From GCA-016432345 sp964544105 (GTDB lineage Bacteria; Patescibacteriota; Microgenomatia; Levybacterales; UBA12049): a DNA stretch of 21,159 bases. The notes beneath the pieces were generated by a model. It did no database searches and was not told the DNA's origin. It saw only the letters and a list, made by a program, of their open reading frames with translations. The position numbers and the translations under genes were made by a program. This document shows, in pieces, positions 12,499 to 20,024 of the stretch. Numbering within the stretch: the stretch's first letter is position 1; every line of letters begins with the position of its first letter. The DNA is taken from contig CAZIZQ010000019.1 in assembly GCA_964544105.1 (NCBI GenBank), forward strand, positions 1 to 21,159. Direction: 5' to 3'.

Positions 12499-14694
12499 AT
12501 GGAGAAAAAAACATTTGCCATCAAAGGCATGCATTGTGCTAGTTGCGTACGGGTAACAGAACGGGTACTTAAAAAAGTACCCGGCGTTTCTGATGCTGTG
12601 GTAAATTATGCAACCGAAAAAGCAACTGTAACGTATGATAAAACTGTTGCTAGCGAAGAAAATATGCAAAATGCCTTAAAAAATGTGGGATATGCGATGG
12701 AAACACAAGAACCATCCTACGCCAAGGCTTCGGATGACAAAGCAAAAGAACTTAAAAAACTACGTAATACTGTTGTGATTAGCTTGCTTCTTGGAAGTGC
12801 AATCCTGTGGGGAAGTTTTCCTATGCTTATGGAAACTGCCCCGCAGATTCTCAAAAACTTTTTTGTCCAAATGTTGCTAGCAACACCGGTGCAGTTTTGG
12901 GCAGGCTTAACATTCTACCGAGCCACAATTCCCGCTTTGCGACACCGGACAGCTAACATGGATACCCTTGTTGTCATTGGCACAACAGTGGCATATCTGT
13001 ATTCAGCAGTTGTTACCCTGTTTCCTACCCTTATCGAACAAGCAGGTATACAACCAGAACCATATTTTGATGTTTCAACAATTATTATTGGATTAATTTT
13101 ATTGGGACGGTATTTTGAAGCCAAGGCAAAAGCGGGAACATCTGAAGCCATAAAAAAACTTATTGGATTACAGGCAAAGACAGCACGGGTCATACGAGAC
13201 AAAAAAGAAATTGACATTCCTATCGAAGAAGTCAAGATCGATGACATTATTCGGGTAAGACCGGGTGAAAAAATACCGGTAGACGGAGTAATTGTAGAGG
13301 GCGAGTCGTCGATTGACGAATCGATGATAACAGGAGAGAGTATTCCGGTTGATAAAACAAAAAATGACACGGTTGTTGGCTCGACTATGAATAAATCGGG
13401 AACATTTACTTATAAAGCGACCAAAGTTGGTTCTGACACCATGCTCGCTCAAATTATTAAGCTCGTGCAAGAAGCCCAAGGTAGTAAAGCACCCATTCAG
13501 AGAATTGCAGATAATATTTCTTCATATTTTGTACCTATTGTTATTATGCTGGCCTTTACCACATTTGGTGTTTGGTATATTTTTGGTGGATCACAAGCTT
13601 TTCTTTTTGCACTATTAAATACAGTCGCAGTCCTTATTATCGCCTGTCCTTGCGCCATGGGCTTGGCAACACCTACTGCGATTATGGTAGGGACTGGCAT
13701 TGGCGCAACACACGGCATCTTAATAAAAGACGCGGAGGCGCTTGAAACCGCCCATAAAATAAATACCGTAATTTTTGACAAAACAGGCACTTTAACTAAG
13801 GGTAAACCGGAAGTAACAAATGTAGAAGGGGATGTCTTGCAGCTGGCTGCATCGCTTGAAAAAGGTTCGGAACATTCTCTAGCCGAAGCTATTGTAAAAA
13901 AAGCAGAAGAACAAAAGATAGAGATAAAAAAAGTTATTGGATTTAAGGCAATCGCAGGCCACGGTATTGAAGGAACAATTAGTGGAAAAAGGGTAATCTT
14001 TGGCAATCGAAAGTTAATGGATAAAGAAAAAGTAGATTTTAGCCTCGCAAGCTCTCACCTTGCAAGGCTAGAGGACGAAGGTAAAACAGTCATGATATTA
14101 GCCATCGACAAAAAACTTGTAGGACTTATTGCTGTTGCGGATACGATAAAAGATTCGGCCAAAGACGGCATTAGCGCTTTACAGAAAAAGGGTATCGAAG
14201 TAGTGATGATTACCGGAGACAACCAAAGAACAGCCAAGGCAATTGCCTCAAAACTGGGCATAACAAGAGTATTATCAGAAGTCTTACCCGATCAAAAAGA
14301 AGCAGAAGTAAAAAAAATTCAACAAGAGAAAAAAATAGTTGCTATGATTGGTGATGGAATTAACGATGCACCGGCACTAGCTGCCGCGGATGTTGGTATC
14401 GCAATGGGAACAGGAACCGATGTGGCAATCGAAGCAGCAGATATAACTTTAATAAATAAAGACTTGCAAAGTGTGGCATCGGCTATTGAGCTTTCTAAAA
14501 AAACCATGAGAACTATCAAACTGAATCTCTTCTGGGCGTTTGGCTATAATATACTTCTTATACCTATTGCCATGGGTGTTTTATATCCCTTCTTTGGTAC
14601 TTTACTAAACCCAATCTTTGCATCTATTGCCATGGCAACTTCATCGATTTCTGTAGTATCTAACTCTTTACTATTAAAAAGGCTTAAATTATGA
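12499..14694 (+). CDS. copA: Cu(+)-exporting P1B-1 type ATPase
   Basis: CopA pumps Cu(I) out of the cytoplasm using ATP. Domains in order over 731 residues: one heavy-metal-associated domain with GMHCASC (C13, C16); a short linker; the membrane and actuator part with TGES (278-281); the membrane metal site CPC (383-385); the phosphorylation site DKTGTLT (D427); and GDGINDAP (618-625). The Cu(I)-defining residues are all present: Y683 and N684 in helix 7, and M712 with S716 in helix 8. The usual SEHP motif reads SEHS (H459, S460). The linker carries a palindromic in-frame insert (12713-12736, PSYAKASDD region). AAAGGG lies before the ATG; the stop overlaps the next gene (ATGA). Other P1B metals are excluded by the helix 7-8 residues. 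Confidence 0.97.
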   Translation: MEKKTFAIKGMHCASCVRVTERVLKKVPGVSDAVVNYATEKATVTYDKTVASEENMQNALKNVGYAMETQEPSYAKASDDKAKELKKLRNTVVISLLLGSAILWGSFPMLMETAPQILKNFFVQMLLATPVQFWAGLTFYRATIPALRHRTANMDTLVVIGTTVAYLYSAVVTLFPTLIEQAGIQPEPYFDVSTIIIGLILLGRYFEAKAKAGTSEAIKKLIGLQAKTARVIRDKKEIDIPIEEVKIDDIIRVRPGEKIPVDGVIVEGESSIDESMITGESIPVDKTKNDTVVGSTMNKSGTFTYKATKVGSDTMLAQIIKLVQEAQGSKAPIQRIADNISSYFVPIVIMLAFTTFGVWYIFGGSQAFLFALLNTVAVLIIACPCAMGLATPTAIMVGTGIGATHGILIKDAEALETAHKINTVIFDKTGTLTKGKPEVTNVEGDVLQLAASLEKGSEHSLAEAIVKKAEEQKIEIKKVIGFKAIAGHGIEGTISGKRVIFGNRKLMDKEKVDFSLASSHLARLEDEGKTVMILAIDKKLVGLIAVADTIKDSAKDGISALQKKGIEVVMITGDNQRTAKAIASKLGITRVLSEVLPDQKEAEVKKIQQEKKIVAMIGDGINDAPALAAADVGIAMGTGTDVAIEAADITLINKDLQSVASAIELSKKTMRTIKLNLFWAFGYNILLIPIAMGVLYPFFGTLLNPIFASIAMATSSISVVSNSLLLKRLKL
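12713..12736. repeat. Imperfect palindrome inserted in the copA linker
   Basis: Two 11-base arms, CATCCTACGCC (12713-12723) and GGCTTCGGATG (12726-12736), pair at nine of eleven positions around a 2-base loop. It is in frame, encodes part of PSYAKASDDK, and falls exactly between the metal-binding domain and the first membrane helix, where an insert is tolerated. It resembles intragenic palindromic elements known from Rickettsia in placement; whether it is a dispersed family here is unproven. Confidence 0.5.
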
Positions 14695-15818
14695 ACAACT
14701 TATCTCAAACAAAATTATTGTTAATTGCACTAGGTGGTATGGCTCTTTTGACTGTATTTTTTTTACTAAAAATGTCATACCTGGAAGGTAACTTTAGTAC
14801 GATTTCTATCCAGCAAACATCTAACTCTGTCAATCTTTGGATTATATTTCTAACCGGCCTAACAGTAGGCGGACTAACATGCCTTATCGTACAAGGTGGA
14901 CTGCTGGCCTCCGTTATTGCTTCACGTGAAGAAGAAGAAATCGAAAAAGGCATTAACACTAGAAATACGGTTTTCCCAACACTGGCTTTTTTGTCCGCAA
15001 AACTTGTTGTATACACAGGACTCGGCTTTGCTCTAGGCGCTTTTGGCGGCGCAATTGGCATTAATCAGACCTCTCAAATAATTATGCAGTTTGTTGCGGG
15101 ATTATATATGGTTGCTGTTGCGTTAAATTTACTCAATGTCCATCCTATTTTTCGATACGCAATTATCCCTCCCCCAAGATTTTTAGCAAGAAAAGTTAGA
15201 AACCAGTCGAAAAGCAAAGAATTATTTGCCCCGGCTTTTTTAGGCGCAATGACTGTTTTTATTCCCTGCGGCACAACTCTTGCGATGGAGGCGCTGGCTA
15301 TTAGTAGTGGCAACGCGGTATTAGGCGCTACGATTATGGCCACATTTATTTTAGGGACAACTCCACTATTTTTTGGCGTGGGATTTATTACCAGTGTTTT
15401 AGGAGATAATTTTAGAACTAAATTTTTGAGACTTGCAGCAATCGCAGTAATTTATTTAGGTGTTACCTCTATAAACGGGGCTTTAGTTGCCTCGGGGTCT
15501 CCAATAAGTTTTTCATCTTTACAAGTTAGAACAACTCAAAATGATATAGCAACAAATCAAAACCCCACCATAGAAATCTCATCATCCGGTTACTCTCCTA
15601 ATTACATCAGAGTCAAAAAAGATGAAAAAGTTAATCTAACACTAAAAAGCACCAATGCTTTCAGCTGCGCATCAGCATTTAGAATCCCATCTCTTGGTAT
15701 TGTAAAAAACCTGCAGCCTAATGACACACAAATCGTTACATTTACTCCTACAAAACCAGGGAAAATTACTTTTACTTGTTCGATGGGAATGTATGATGGG
15801 ATTATTGAAGTCATATGA
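14691..15818 (+). CDS. DsbD/UreH-type six-helix membrane protein fused to a cupredoxin
   Basis: A 375-residue fusion. Residues about 8-265 form a polytopic domain of the DsbD_2/UreH (TauE/SafE-like) class with two membrane cysteines in family positions: GGLTCLIVQGGLLAS (C64) and FIPCGTTLAMEALA (C193). A linker of about 25 residues leads to a C-terminal cupredoxin domain (about 292-375) with AFSCASAF (C326) and FTCSMGMYDG (C363, M365, M367). This matches the ligand layout of the separate cupredoxin encoded before copA. Proteins joining these parts, often with a heavy-metal domain too, occur beside copA in many Gram-positive bacteria. The likely job is thiol reduction or metal passage to the attached external copper domain; not demonstrated. 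ATGA overlaps on both sides. Confidence 0.88.
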   Translation: MNNLSQTKLLLIALGGMALLTVFFLLKMSYLEGNFSTISIQQTSNSVNLWIIFLTGLTVGGLTCLIVQGGLLASVIASREEEEIEKGINTRNTVFPTLAFLSAKLVVYTGLGFALGAFGGAIGINQTSQIIMQFVAGLYMVAVALNLLNVHPIFRYAIIPPPRFLARKVRNQSKSKELFAPAFLGAMTVFIPCGTTLAMEALAISSGNAVLGATIMATFILGTTPLFFGVGFITSVLGDNFRTKFLRLAAIAVIYLGVTSINGALVASGSPISFSSLQVRTTQNDIATNQNPTIEISSSGYSPNYIRVKKDEKVNLTLKSTNAFSCASAFRIPSLGIVKNLQPNDTQIVTFTPTKPGKITFTCSMGMYDGIIEVI

Positions 15819-16051
15819 GTAAAATAGTAAAGAAAAAATTAAAAATAGAGGGTATGCATTGTACAAGTTGCGCCATAAATATTGATGGGGAACTGGAAGA
15901 TACAGACGGAATACAAGAAGCATGCACCAGCTATGCAAAAAGCGAAACAGAGGTAATTTTTGATCCGGAAAAAGTTTCTGTTAAAACGATAATTACTATT
16001 ATTAAAAAACTTGATAACGCCTATGATGCAAAAGTTCATAATGTTGAATAA
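15815..16051 (+). CDS. CopZ-like heavy-metal-associated domain protein
   Basis: A 78-residue single HMA domain (ferredoxin-like fold) with the copper-chaperone motif GMHCTSC (C16, C19) after the first strand KKKLKIE. It probably carries Cu(I) in the cytoplasm to CopA and CsoR. The acidic second half (DGELEDTDGIQEA) differs from the CopA domain. C37 (EACTSY) is an extra cysteine. In related loci this domain is fused to the N-terminus of the upstream membrane protein; here it is a separate gene linked by an ATGA overlap, which would make the two proteins in equal amounts. Confidence 0.92.
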   Translation: MSKIVKKKLKIEGMHCTSCAINIDGELEDTDGIQEACTSYAKSETEVIFDPEKVSVKTIITIIKKLDNAYDAKVHNVE

Positions 16052-16054
16052 TGT

Positions 16055-16534
16055 ATGACAACAGAAAAGAAAGTTATTGGAGGTATTACAATTATATCAA
16101 TAGCAATACTTGCAGGCGGAGTTTTCTTTTCATCACAACAAAATTCCCCTTCGTCGCCTATTCCAGATAACAACATAATTACTAAAAACGGCCTTCACTG
16201 GCATCCAAAACTTTCTATTTATATAAAAGGCGAGAAAAAAGAATTGGAAGATGGAATAGGTTTGGGAGCAATTCATCTGCCCATACATATCCATACGGAA
16301 GATTATAAAGACGGTGTCGTGCATATGGAAATGCAGGGAGTTGTTACAAAAGACGACACGAAACTAGGTAAATTCTTTCAAATTTGGAGAAAGGATTTTA
16401 ATAAAAACCAGATTTTTGACAAGAAAAATGGCGCCGAAGGCACTGTTGCGATGACCGTGAACGGAAAAAATAATACTGAATTTGAAAATTATTTAATGCG
16501 TGATAAAGATATAATTGAAATTAGATATGAATGA
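16055..16534 (+). CDS. Anchored His/Met-rich protein (LHWHP type), putative copper binder
   Basis: No named family recognised. The 159-residue protein has an N-terminal membrane helix (about 7-25), a Ser/Pro spacer, then a compact domain rich in potential metal ligands: LHWHP (H48, H50), IHLPIHIH (H74, H78, H80) and VVHMEM (H90, M91, M93), plus M133. The later part, TVNGKNNTEFENYLMRDKDIIEIRYE, looks like a small beta-grasp or ubiquitin-like end. Clustering of His and Met on the outer side at the end of a copper operon suggests periplasmic-side copper binding; this is inference. It starts three bases after the CopZ-like stop. An ATG four bases upstream is out of frame. Confidence 0.8.
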   Translation: MTTEKKVIGGITIISIAILAGGVFFSSQQNSPSSPIPDNNIITKNGLHWHPKLSIYIKGEKKELEDGIGLGAIHLPIHIHTEDYKDGVVHMEMQGVVTKDDTKLGKFFQIWRKDFNKNQIFDKKNGAEGTVAMTVNGKNNTEFENYLMRDKDIIEIRYE

Positions 16535-16540
16535 TATAAT
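16532..16540 (+). promoter_or_regulatory. Extended -10 TGATATAAT before the 46-residue gene
   Basis: TGn-TATAAT spans the stop codon of the upstream gene; TTGAAA (16515-16520) is 14 bases upstream, too close for a good -35. It could give a separate short transcript for the gene at 16573 independent of CsoR. Confidence 0.5.
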
Positions 16541-16555
16541 AGAGGTGGGCTTTAA

Positions 16556-16565
16556 AAGGAGGTGA
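16556..16565 (+). promoter_or_regulatory. Full-length Shine-Dalgarno AAGGAGGTGA
   Basis: Ten bases identical to those before the DUF5676 gene, with the same seven-base gap to the ATG (16573). This decides the start of a gene too short for most gene finders. Confidence 0.85.
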
Positions 16566-16572
16566 AAATTAT

Positions 16573-16713
16573 ATGATGGGATATGGAAATTGGGGAGGAT
16601 ACGGCATGATGAGTTCCGGTTTTGGAATTCTTGCATCATTCTTTTGGATTGTTATTTTATTAGACCTTATTCTACTTGGAGTTTGGTTGTGGAAACAAAT
16701 CCAGAAAAAGTAA
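16573..16713 (+). CDS. 46-residue Gly/Met-rich membrane peptide
   Basis: The product begins MMGYGNWGGYGMM, a Gly/Tyr/Met/Trp-rich head. One membrane helix follows (about 18-41), and the end is basic (KQIQKK), so the head should face outwards. Short proteins with an M-G-G-Y/W-G head and one helix are often seen in copper-linked loci, but no function is known. A perfect Shine-Dalgarno and an extended -10 upstream support expression. It is the last gene on this strand before the convergent ZIP gene, whose stop is at 16715; no terminator hairpin is visible between them. Confidence 0.7.
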   Translation: MMGYGNWGGYGMMSSGFGILASFFWIVILLDLILLGVWLWKQIQKK

Positions 16714-16714
16714 T

Positions 16715-17479
16715 TTAACTGTGTTCCAGGAACGAAACGGAAAGCCAGACAACTACGATTCCTAATATCAGCAACACGCTTTCCCAAAAGGCAAAACCTT
16801 TTCTTTTTTCGTAGTGAATTTCCGGGATTAAATCAGATAAAGCAATATACATAAAAAACCCGGCAGTAAGTGACAAAAATATTGGAATAAACGCTTCGAT
16901 AGCATTACCAAAAACGTAGGTAATTATCGCGCCGGCAAATGCCGCCGCGGCACTAACAACATTTACCGCTATAATTTTTTTCTTTGTCATTCCTTTATGA
17001 AGAAGCAAACCAAAATCCCCAATTTCTTGCGGTATTTCATGAGCAGCAACAGCAAGCGTGGTAACTATCCCAAGTGGAATACTTACAATAAATGTAGCGG
17101 CAATCACAACGCCATCGATAAAATTATGCACTGTGTCGCTAATAACGATAAGAGGAATGGTTGTTTTTGCTTCTTTTTCATGTTCGTGATGCTCTTCGTG
17201 ATGATGAAACCAATGGATAAAACGCTCAAGAAGAAAGAAAAAAACAATACCTATCAATGCCCATAAAAAAATGTTTGTCTCTGTAGTTTCTCCTTCGTGC
17301 AGCGCTTCCGGCAGCAGGTCAAAAAATGCTGCACCCAAAAGTGTTCCTGCCGCAAAACTTGCCAAAAAATGCGATACTTTTACAGCAAGTTTTTCCCAGG
17401 AAAGCAGGATCAGACCGCCAACTAACGCCCCGATGCTTCCTAAAAATGTAAAAATAAGAATATAACCTAACGTTGACAT
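16715..17479 (-). CDS. ZIP family metal transporter
   Basis: ZIP proteins import divalent metals such as Zn(II), Fe(II) or Mn(II). The 254-residue protein has about eight helices with the core metal site in the expected helices: DTVHNFIDG (H118, N119, D122) and AAHEIPQEIGDF (H147, E148, E152). The loop between helices 3 and 4 is rich in metal ligands (HWFHHHEEHHEHEKE, about 89-103), a usual feature of the family. The ATG at 17479 is seven bases from TATATA on the same strand, so the mRNA is likely leaderless. It is convergent with the copper operon and divergent from the YibE/F gene. The exact metal is not decided by the sequence. Confidence 0.93.
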   Translation of the reverse strand: MSTLGYILIFTFLGSIGALVGGLILLSWEKLAVKVSHFLASFAAGTLLGAAFFDLLPEALHEGETTETNIFLWALIGIVFFFLLERFIHWFHHHEEHHEHEKEAKTTIPLIVISDTVHNFIDGVVIAATFIVSIPLGIVTTLAVAAHEIPQEIGDFGLLLHKGMTKKKIIAVNVVSAAAAFAGAIITYVFGNAIEAFIPIFLSLTAGFFMYIALSDLIPEIHYEKRKGFAFWESVLLILGIVVVWLSVSFLEHS

Positions 17480-17486
17480 AACTCTA

Positions 17487-17511
17487 TATATACTATCACA
17501 CCTGTTATAAT
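17487..17511. promoter_or_regulatory. Divergent promoters of the ZIP and YibE/F genes
   Basis: In a 38-bp gap, minus-strand TATATA (17492-17487) ends seven bases before the ZIP ATG, and plus-strand extended -10 TGTTATAAT (17503-17511) ends six bases before the YibE/F ATG. Neither gene has room for a Shine-Dalgarno leader. Confidence 0.6.
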
Positions 17512-17517
17512 AACACT

Positions 17518-18546
17518 ATGAATACCCCTAAGGAAGAAGTAACAACGGCAAAAGTAATCCAAGTTATAAATGAAGGGGAAATTACTGTTGCTGATTACAA
17601 AAACCCCTTCCAAACAGTAAAAATAAAATTTCTTGAGGGCGCTGATAAAAATAAAGAAGTTGTTATAGAGTATGGCAAAACATCATCGATTCGGAAAGAA
17701 CAAAAAGTACAAACAGGGGAAACTGTAGTTGTTAAAAAATATATTCTTCCCCAAAGTATTGAATACCAGATAATTGATAAGTATAGACTTGACACTCTAG
17801 GATATCTGGCAATTATTTTTTTCCTGTCTGTTATTGTTTTAAGCCGTTGGAAGGGGATGGGGTCGATTATTGGCCTTGCAATAAGCTTTGGAATTATAAC
17901 TAGCTATATTATTCCCCAAATTTTGGCTGGAGAAAACCCACTTCTGGTAAGTATTGTCGGATCTATAATTATTTTAACAACCACTATTTATTTAGCCCAC
18001 GGCTTCTCCAAAAAAACCTCGGTTGCTCTTGTTGCAACATGCCTCTCGCTACTTCTTTCCGGTACTCTTGCCGTAGCATTTGTCTATTTAGCAAAACTAA
18101 CCGGGTTTGGCAACGACGATGTTTATTCCCTACAATTTGGACAAACAAAAATAATTAACGCCCAGGGTCTCCTTTTAGGAGGGATCATCATTGGCTCTTT
18201 GGGAGTGCTGGATGATATTACTACCAGTCTTTCAGCTTCTGTATTTGAAATCGCAAAAGCCAATCCGGCATACACAACAAAAAAACTAATGCAGTCGGCA
18301 TTTAGAATCGGAAGCGAACATATCTCCTCGCTTGTCAATACATTGGTGCTAGCTTATGCAGGCGCAGCATTGCCTCTTTTCCTTTTTATTATACTTAATC
18401 CCACACATCAACCATTGTGGGTAATAATAAATAGCGAACTTATTGCCGAAGAAATCGTTCGAACGCTCGCCGGCAGCATTGGGCTAATCTTTGCCGTTCC
18501 AATTACTATCCTGCTGGCAGTATTTATGGTCAAACGAAGCCCTTGA
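17518..18546 (+). CDS. YibE/F family membrane protein
   Basis: The 342-residue protein fits the YibE/F family. A soluble N-terminal beta domain (about 8-85, TAKVIQVINEGE..VVVKKY) is followed by about seven or eight helices. The conserved segments SLGVLDDITTSLSASVFEI (about 227-245) and GSEHISSLVNTLVLAYAGA (about 267-286) are both present. The family is annotated as a putative permease; its substrate is unknown. The ATG is six bases after TGTTATAAT, with no ribosome-binding site. Its stop codon overlaps the -35 box of the next gene. Confidence 0.92.
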   Translation: MNTPKEEVTTAKVIQVINEGEITVADYKNPFQTVKIKFLEGADKNKEVVIEYGKTSSIRKEQKVQTGETVVVKKYILPQSIEYQIIDKYRLDTLGYLAIIFFLSVIVLSRWKGMGSIIGLAISFGIITSYIIPQILAGENPLLVSIVGSIIILTTTIYLAHGFSKKTSVALVATCLSLLLSGTLAVAFVYLAKLTGFGNDDVYSLQFGQTKIINAQGLLLGGIIIGSLGVLDDITTSLSASVFEIAKANPAYTTKKLMQSAFRIGSEHISSLVNTLVLAYAGAALPLFLFIILNPTHQPLWVIINSELIAEEIVRTLAGSIGLIFAVPITILLAVFMVKRSP

Positions 18547-18572
18547 CTTCCTGCCTTTCATCTGCCTATTCT
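18543..18572 (+). promoter_or_regulatory. Promoter TTGACT-18-TATTCT, leaderless spacing
   Basis: A good -35 (18543-18548, overlapping the YibE/F stop codon) and -10 TATTCT (18567-18572) are 18 bases apart; the ATG of the next gene lies five bases on. Confidence 0.6.
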
Positions 18573-18577
18573 AGGAT

Positions 18578-19165
18578 ATGCGGTATTTTCTAATAATTGG
18601 GGCTGCAGTACTTTTGGGAAGCGTATCATATTTTGTCTCGACAAACAATAATACCCCTGCCCCAATAACAGTTGTAACGCCGACCTCCCCACCAAATGTC
18701 CCACAAAAAACCGAAGTTCACTCACCTGATGGGACAGTCAAAGCAATATTGACATCCCAAAAACAAGACAACGATACAACTACCTATACAGTGATGGCGG
18801 CAAAAATTACAGGGGAAAATCAAAAGTACATTTTTAGTAAATCCGGTGATAACCAAACTAGCATTGTTCTCCCACAAAATAGCTGGTCTCCGGACAACAA
18901 ATACCTTTTTATTCTTGAAAAAAATAAAGATATCATTACTGCTCTTGTTTTTAAGGCATCGGGAGAGGTATTTGCAAATGGGACACAGTTCCTAGATGTT
19001 ACTCCGTTGTTTTTGGCCAAAAACAAAACTCTGGAAATAACAAATATTACCGGTTGGGCATCACCATCACTTTTGTATGTGCAGACCAAAACCGAATCAC
19101 TAACCAAAGGCCCTACATTTTGGTTTGATATTGACTCAAAAAACTTCCTACAACTTGCCGGATAG
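18578..19165 (+). CDS. Anchored extracytoplasmic protein of unknown function
   Basis: The 195-residue product has an N-terminal membrane or signal segment (about 3-21), a Pro/Thr spacer (about 26-43), and a beta-rich domain. Its repeats, VHSPDGTVKAILTSQ and NSWSPDNKYLFILEK, resemble TolB or beta-propeller blades (S-P-D-G/N-K motif). Only about two such blades fit, so it is not a complete propeller by itself; it may oligomerise or be a related small fold. No catalytic residues are evident. The last 53 bases overlap the convergent protease gene. The start is fixed by a promoter ending five bases upstream. Confidence 0.75.
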   Translation: MRYFLIIGAAVLLGSVSYFVSTNNNTPAPITVVTPTSPPNVPQKTEVHSPDGTVKAILTSQKQDNDTTTYTVMAAKITGENQKYIFSKSGDNQTSIVLPQNSWSPDNKYLFILEKNKDIITALVFKASGEVFANGTQFLDVTPLFLAKNKTLEITNITGWASPSLLYVQTKTESLTKGPTFWFDIDSKNFLQLAG

Positions 19166-20015
19166 CCTTTCCCCACAAGATAAATACCAACTGTTGGCGG
19201 CAAACAAATTGTAATTCCGCAACATCAGTCGGAGATAACGAAGTTTTTTTTGTCGTATACGGATACATAATTGCATCCTCATCGTCTATATGTCCCAGAC
19301 CTAAAGCATGCCCAAATTCGTGTGCCAATGTATGGATAAGTTCGTTTCTGTCTGTGGCAAAATATAAAGTTATAGAATTGTCCGATGGACTATATAAACC
19401 CTCTTCAGGTTTCTTTGCCAATTCAGCGTTAAATTGCCGTACATCAGTATTCAATACACCAACATCGGTATTATATTGATTTGTCGAAAGATTTAACTGT
19501 TTTGCAAGACTATTTAGACCGTCTCCTTCTTTTTTTAGCTGCTCCTGTTGCGAAATTAGACGATCGTATACCTCTGGTGGGGCACCGCCTTTTTTGTTCC
19601 ACTCCTCTACGATAACATTAAATTGGCGTAATTTTTCTTTAAATGCATCTGCAGATTGGTAGTACGATTGTATCTGCGCTTGCAATGTGCTACTTTTTTC
19701 ATCTAACGCGCCCTGCATTTTTTGAATTTGTGTGGTTAGTTCCTGCCGTTTGTCAAAAGAAAAACTAACAGTCAGTGTTGCCTTTGGATCGTACACAAAC
19801 AGCTTCTTTCCATACGCCTGACTCCATAATGCTGTTGCCTTATCTATATCGCCTGCCACTTCTCTTTCTGAAAGACCAAAACGGGTATCAACTTTGTCTA
19901 TTGTATAGGTAATCGGTGTATCACAAGCCGATGCTTGCAGCAGCGAGGGATTTAAAAAAACAGTAAGACTAAACCCAACCAAAAATAACACAAAAAGTAA
20001 CCGCTTCATAGACAT
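19113..20015 (-). CDS. Matrixin-type zinc metalloprotease with inserted coiled coil
   Basis: A secreted or surface protease of the M10A/metzincin type. The 300 residues start with a signal segment (about 4-30). The zinc site HEFGHALGLGH supplies H232, E233, H236 and H242, and IMYPYT gives the Met-turn (M250). The first part of the catalytic domain (ITYTID..ATALWSQAYGKKL, about 35-85) is separated from the zinc helix by a predicted coiled coil (about 90-205; heptad-like Leu/Gln/Lys-rich). A coiled coil is thus inserted within the protease fold. No cysteine-switch prodomain is seen. A second ATG (20009) is an alternative start. A minus-strand TATAGT (20039-20034) with weak AGGG could drive it, or it is read through from the PEBP gene ten bases upstream. 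Confidence 0.88.
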   Translation of the reverse strand: MSMKRLLFVLFLVGFSLTVFLNPSLLQASACDTPITYTIDKVDTRFGLSEREVAGDIDKATALWSQAYGKKLFVYDPKATLTVSFSFDKRQELTTQIQKMQGALDEKSSTLQAQIQSYYQSADAFKEKLRQFNVIVEEWNKKGGAPPEVYDRLISQQEQLKKEGDGLNSLAKQLNLSTNQYNTDVGVLNTDVRQFNAELAKKPEEGLYSPSDNSITLYFATDRNELIHTLAHEFGHALGLGHIDDEDAIMYPYTTKKTSLSPTDVAELQFVCRQQLVFILWGKAIRQVVGSFLSQYQTKM

Positions 20016-20024
20016 ATTGGATCC

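Noticed and set aside
17473..17478. TTGACA as -35 for the YibE/F gene
   Set aside because: The spacer to TATAAT would be 27 bases, far too long, and the bases lie inside the ZIP start region; the extended -10 explains the promoter better.
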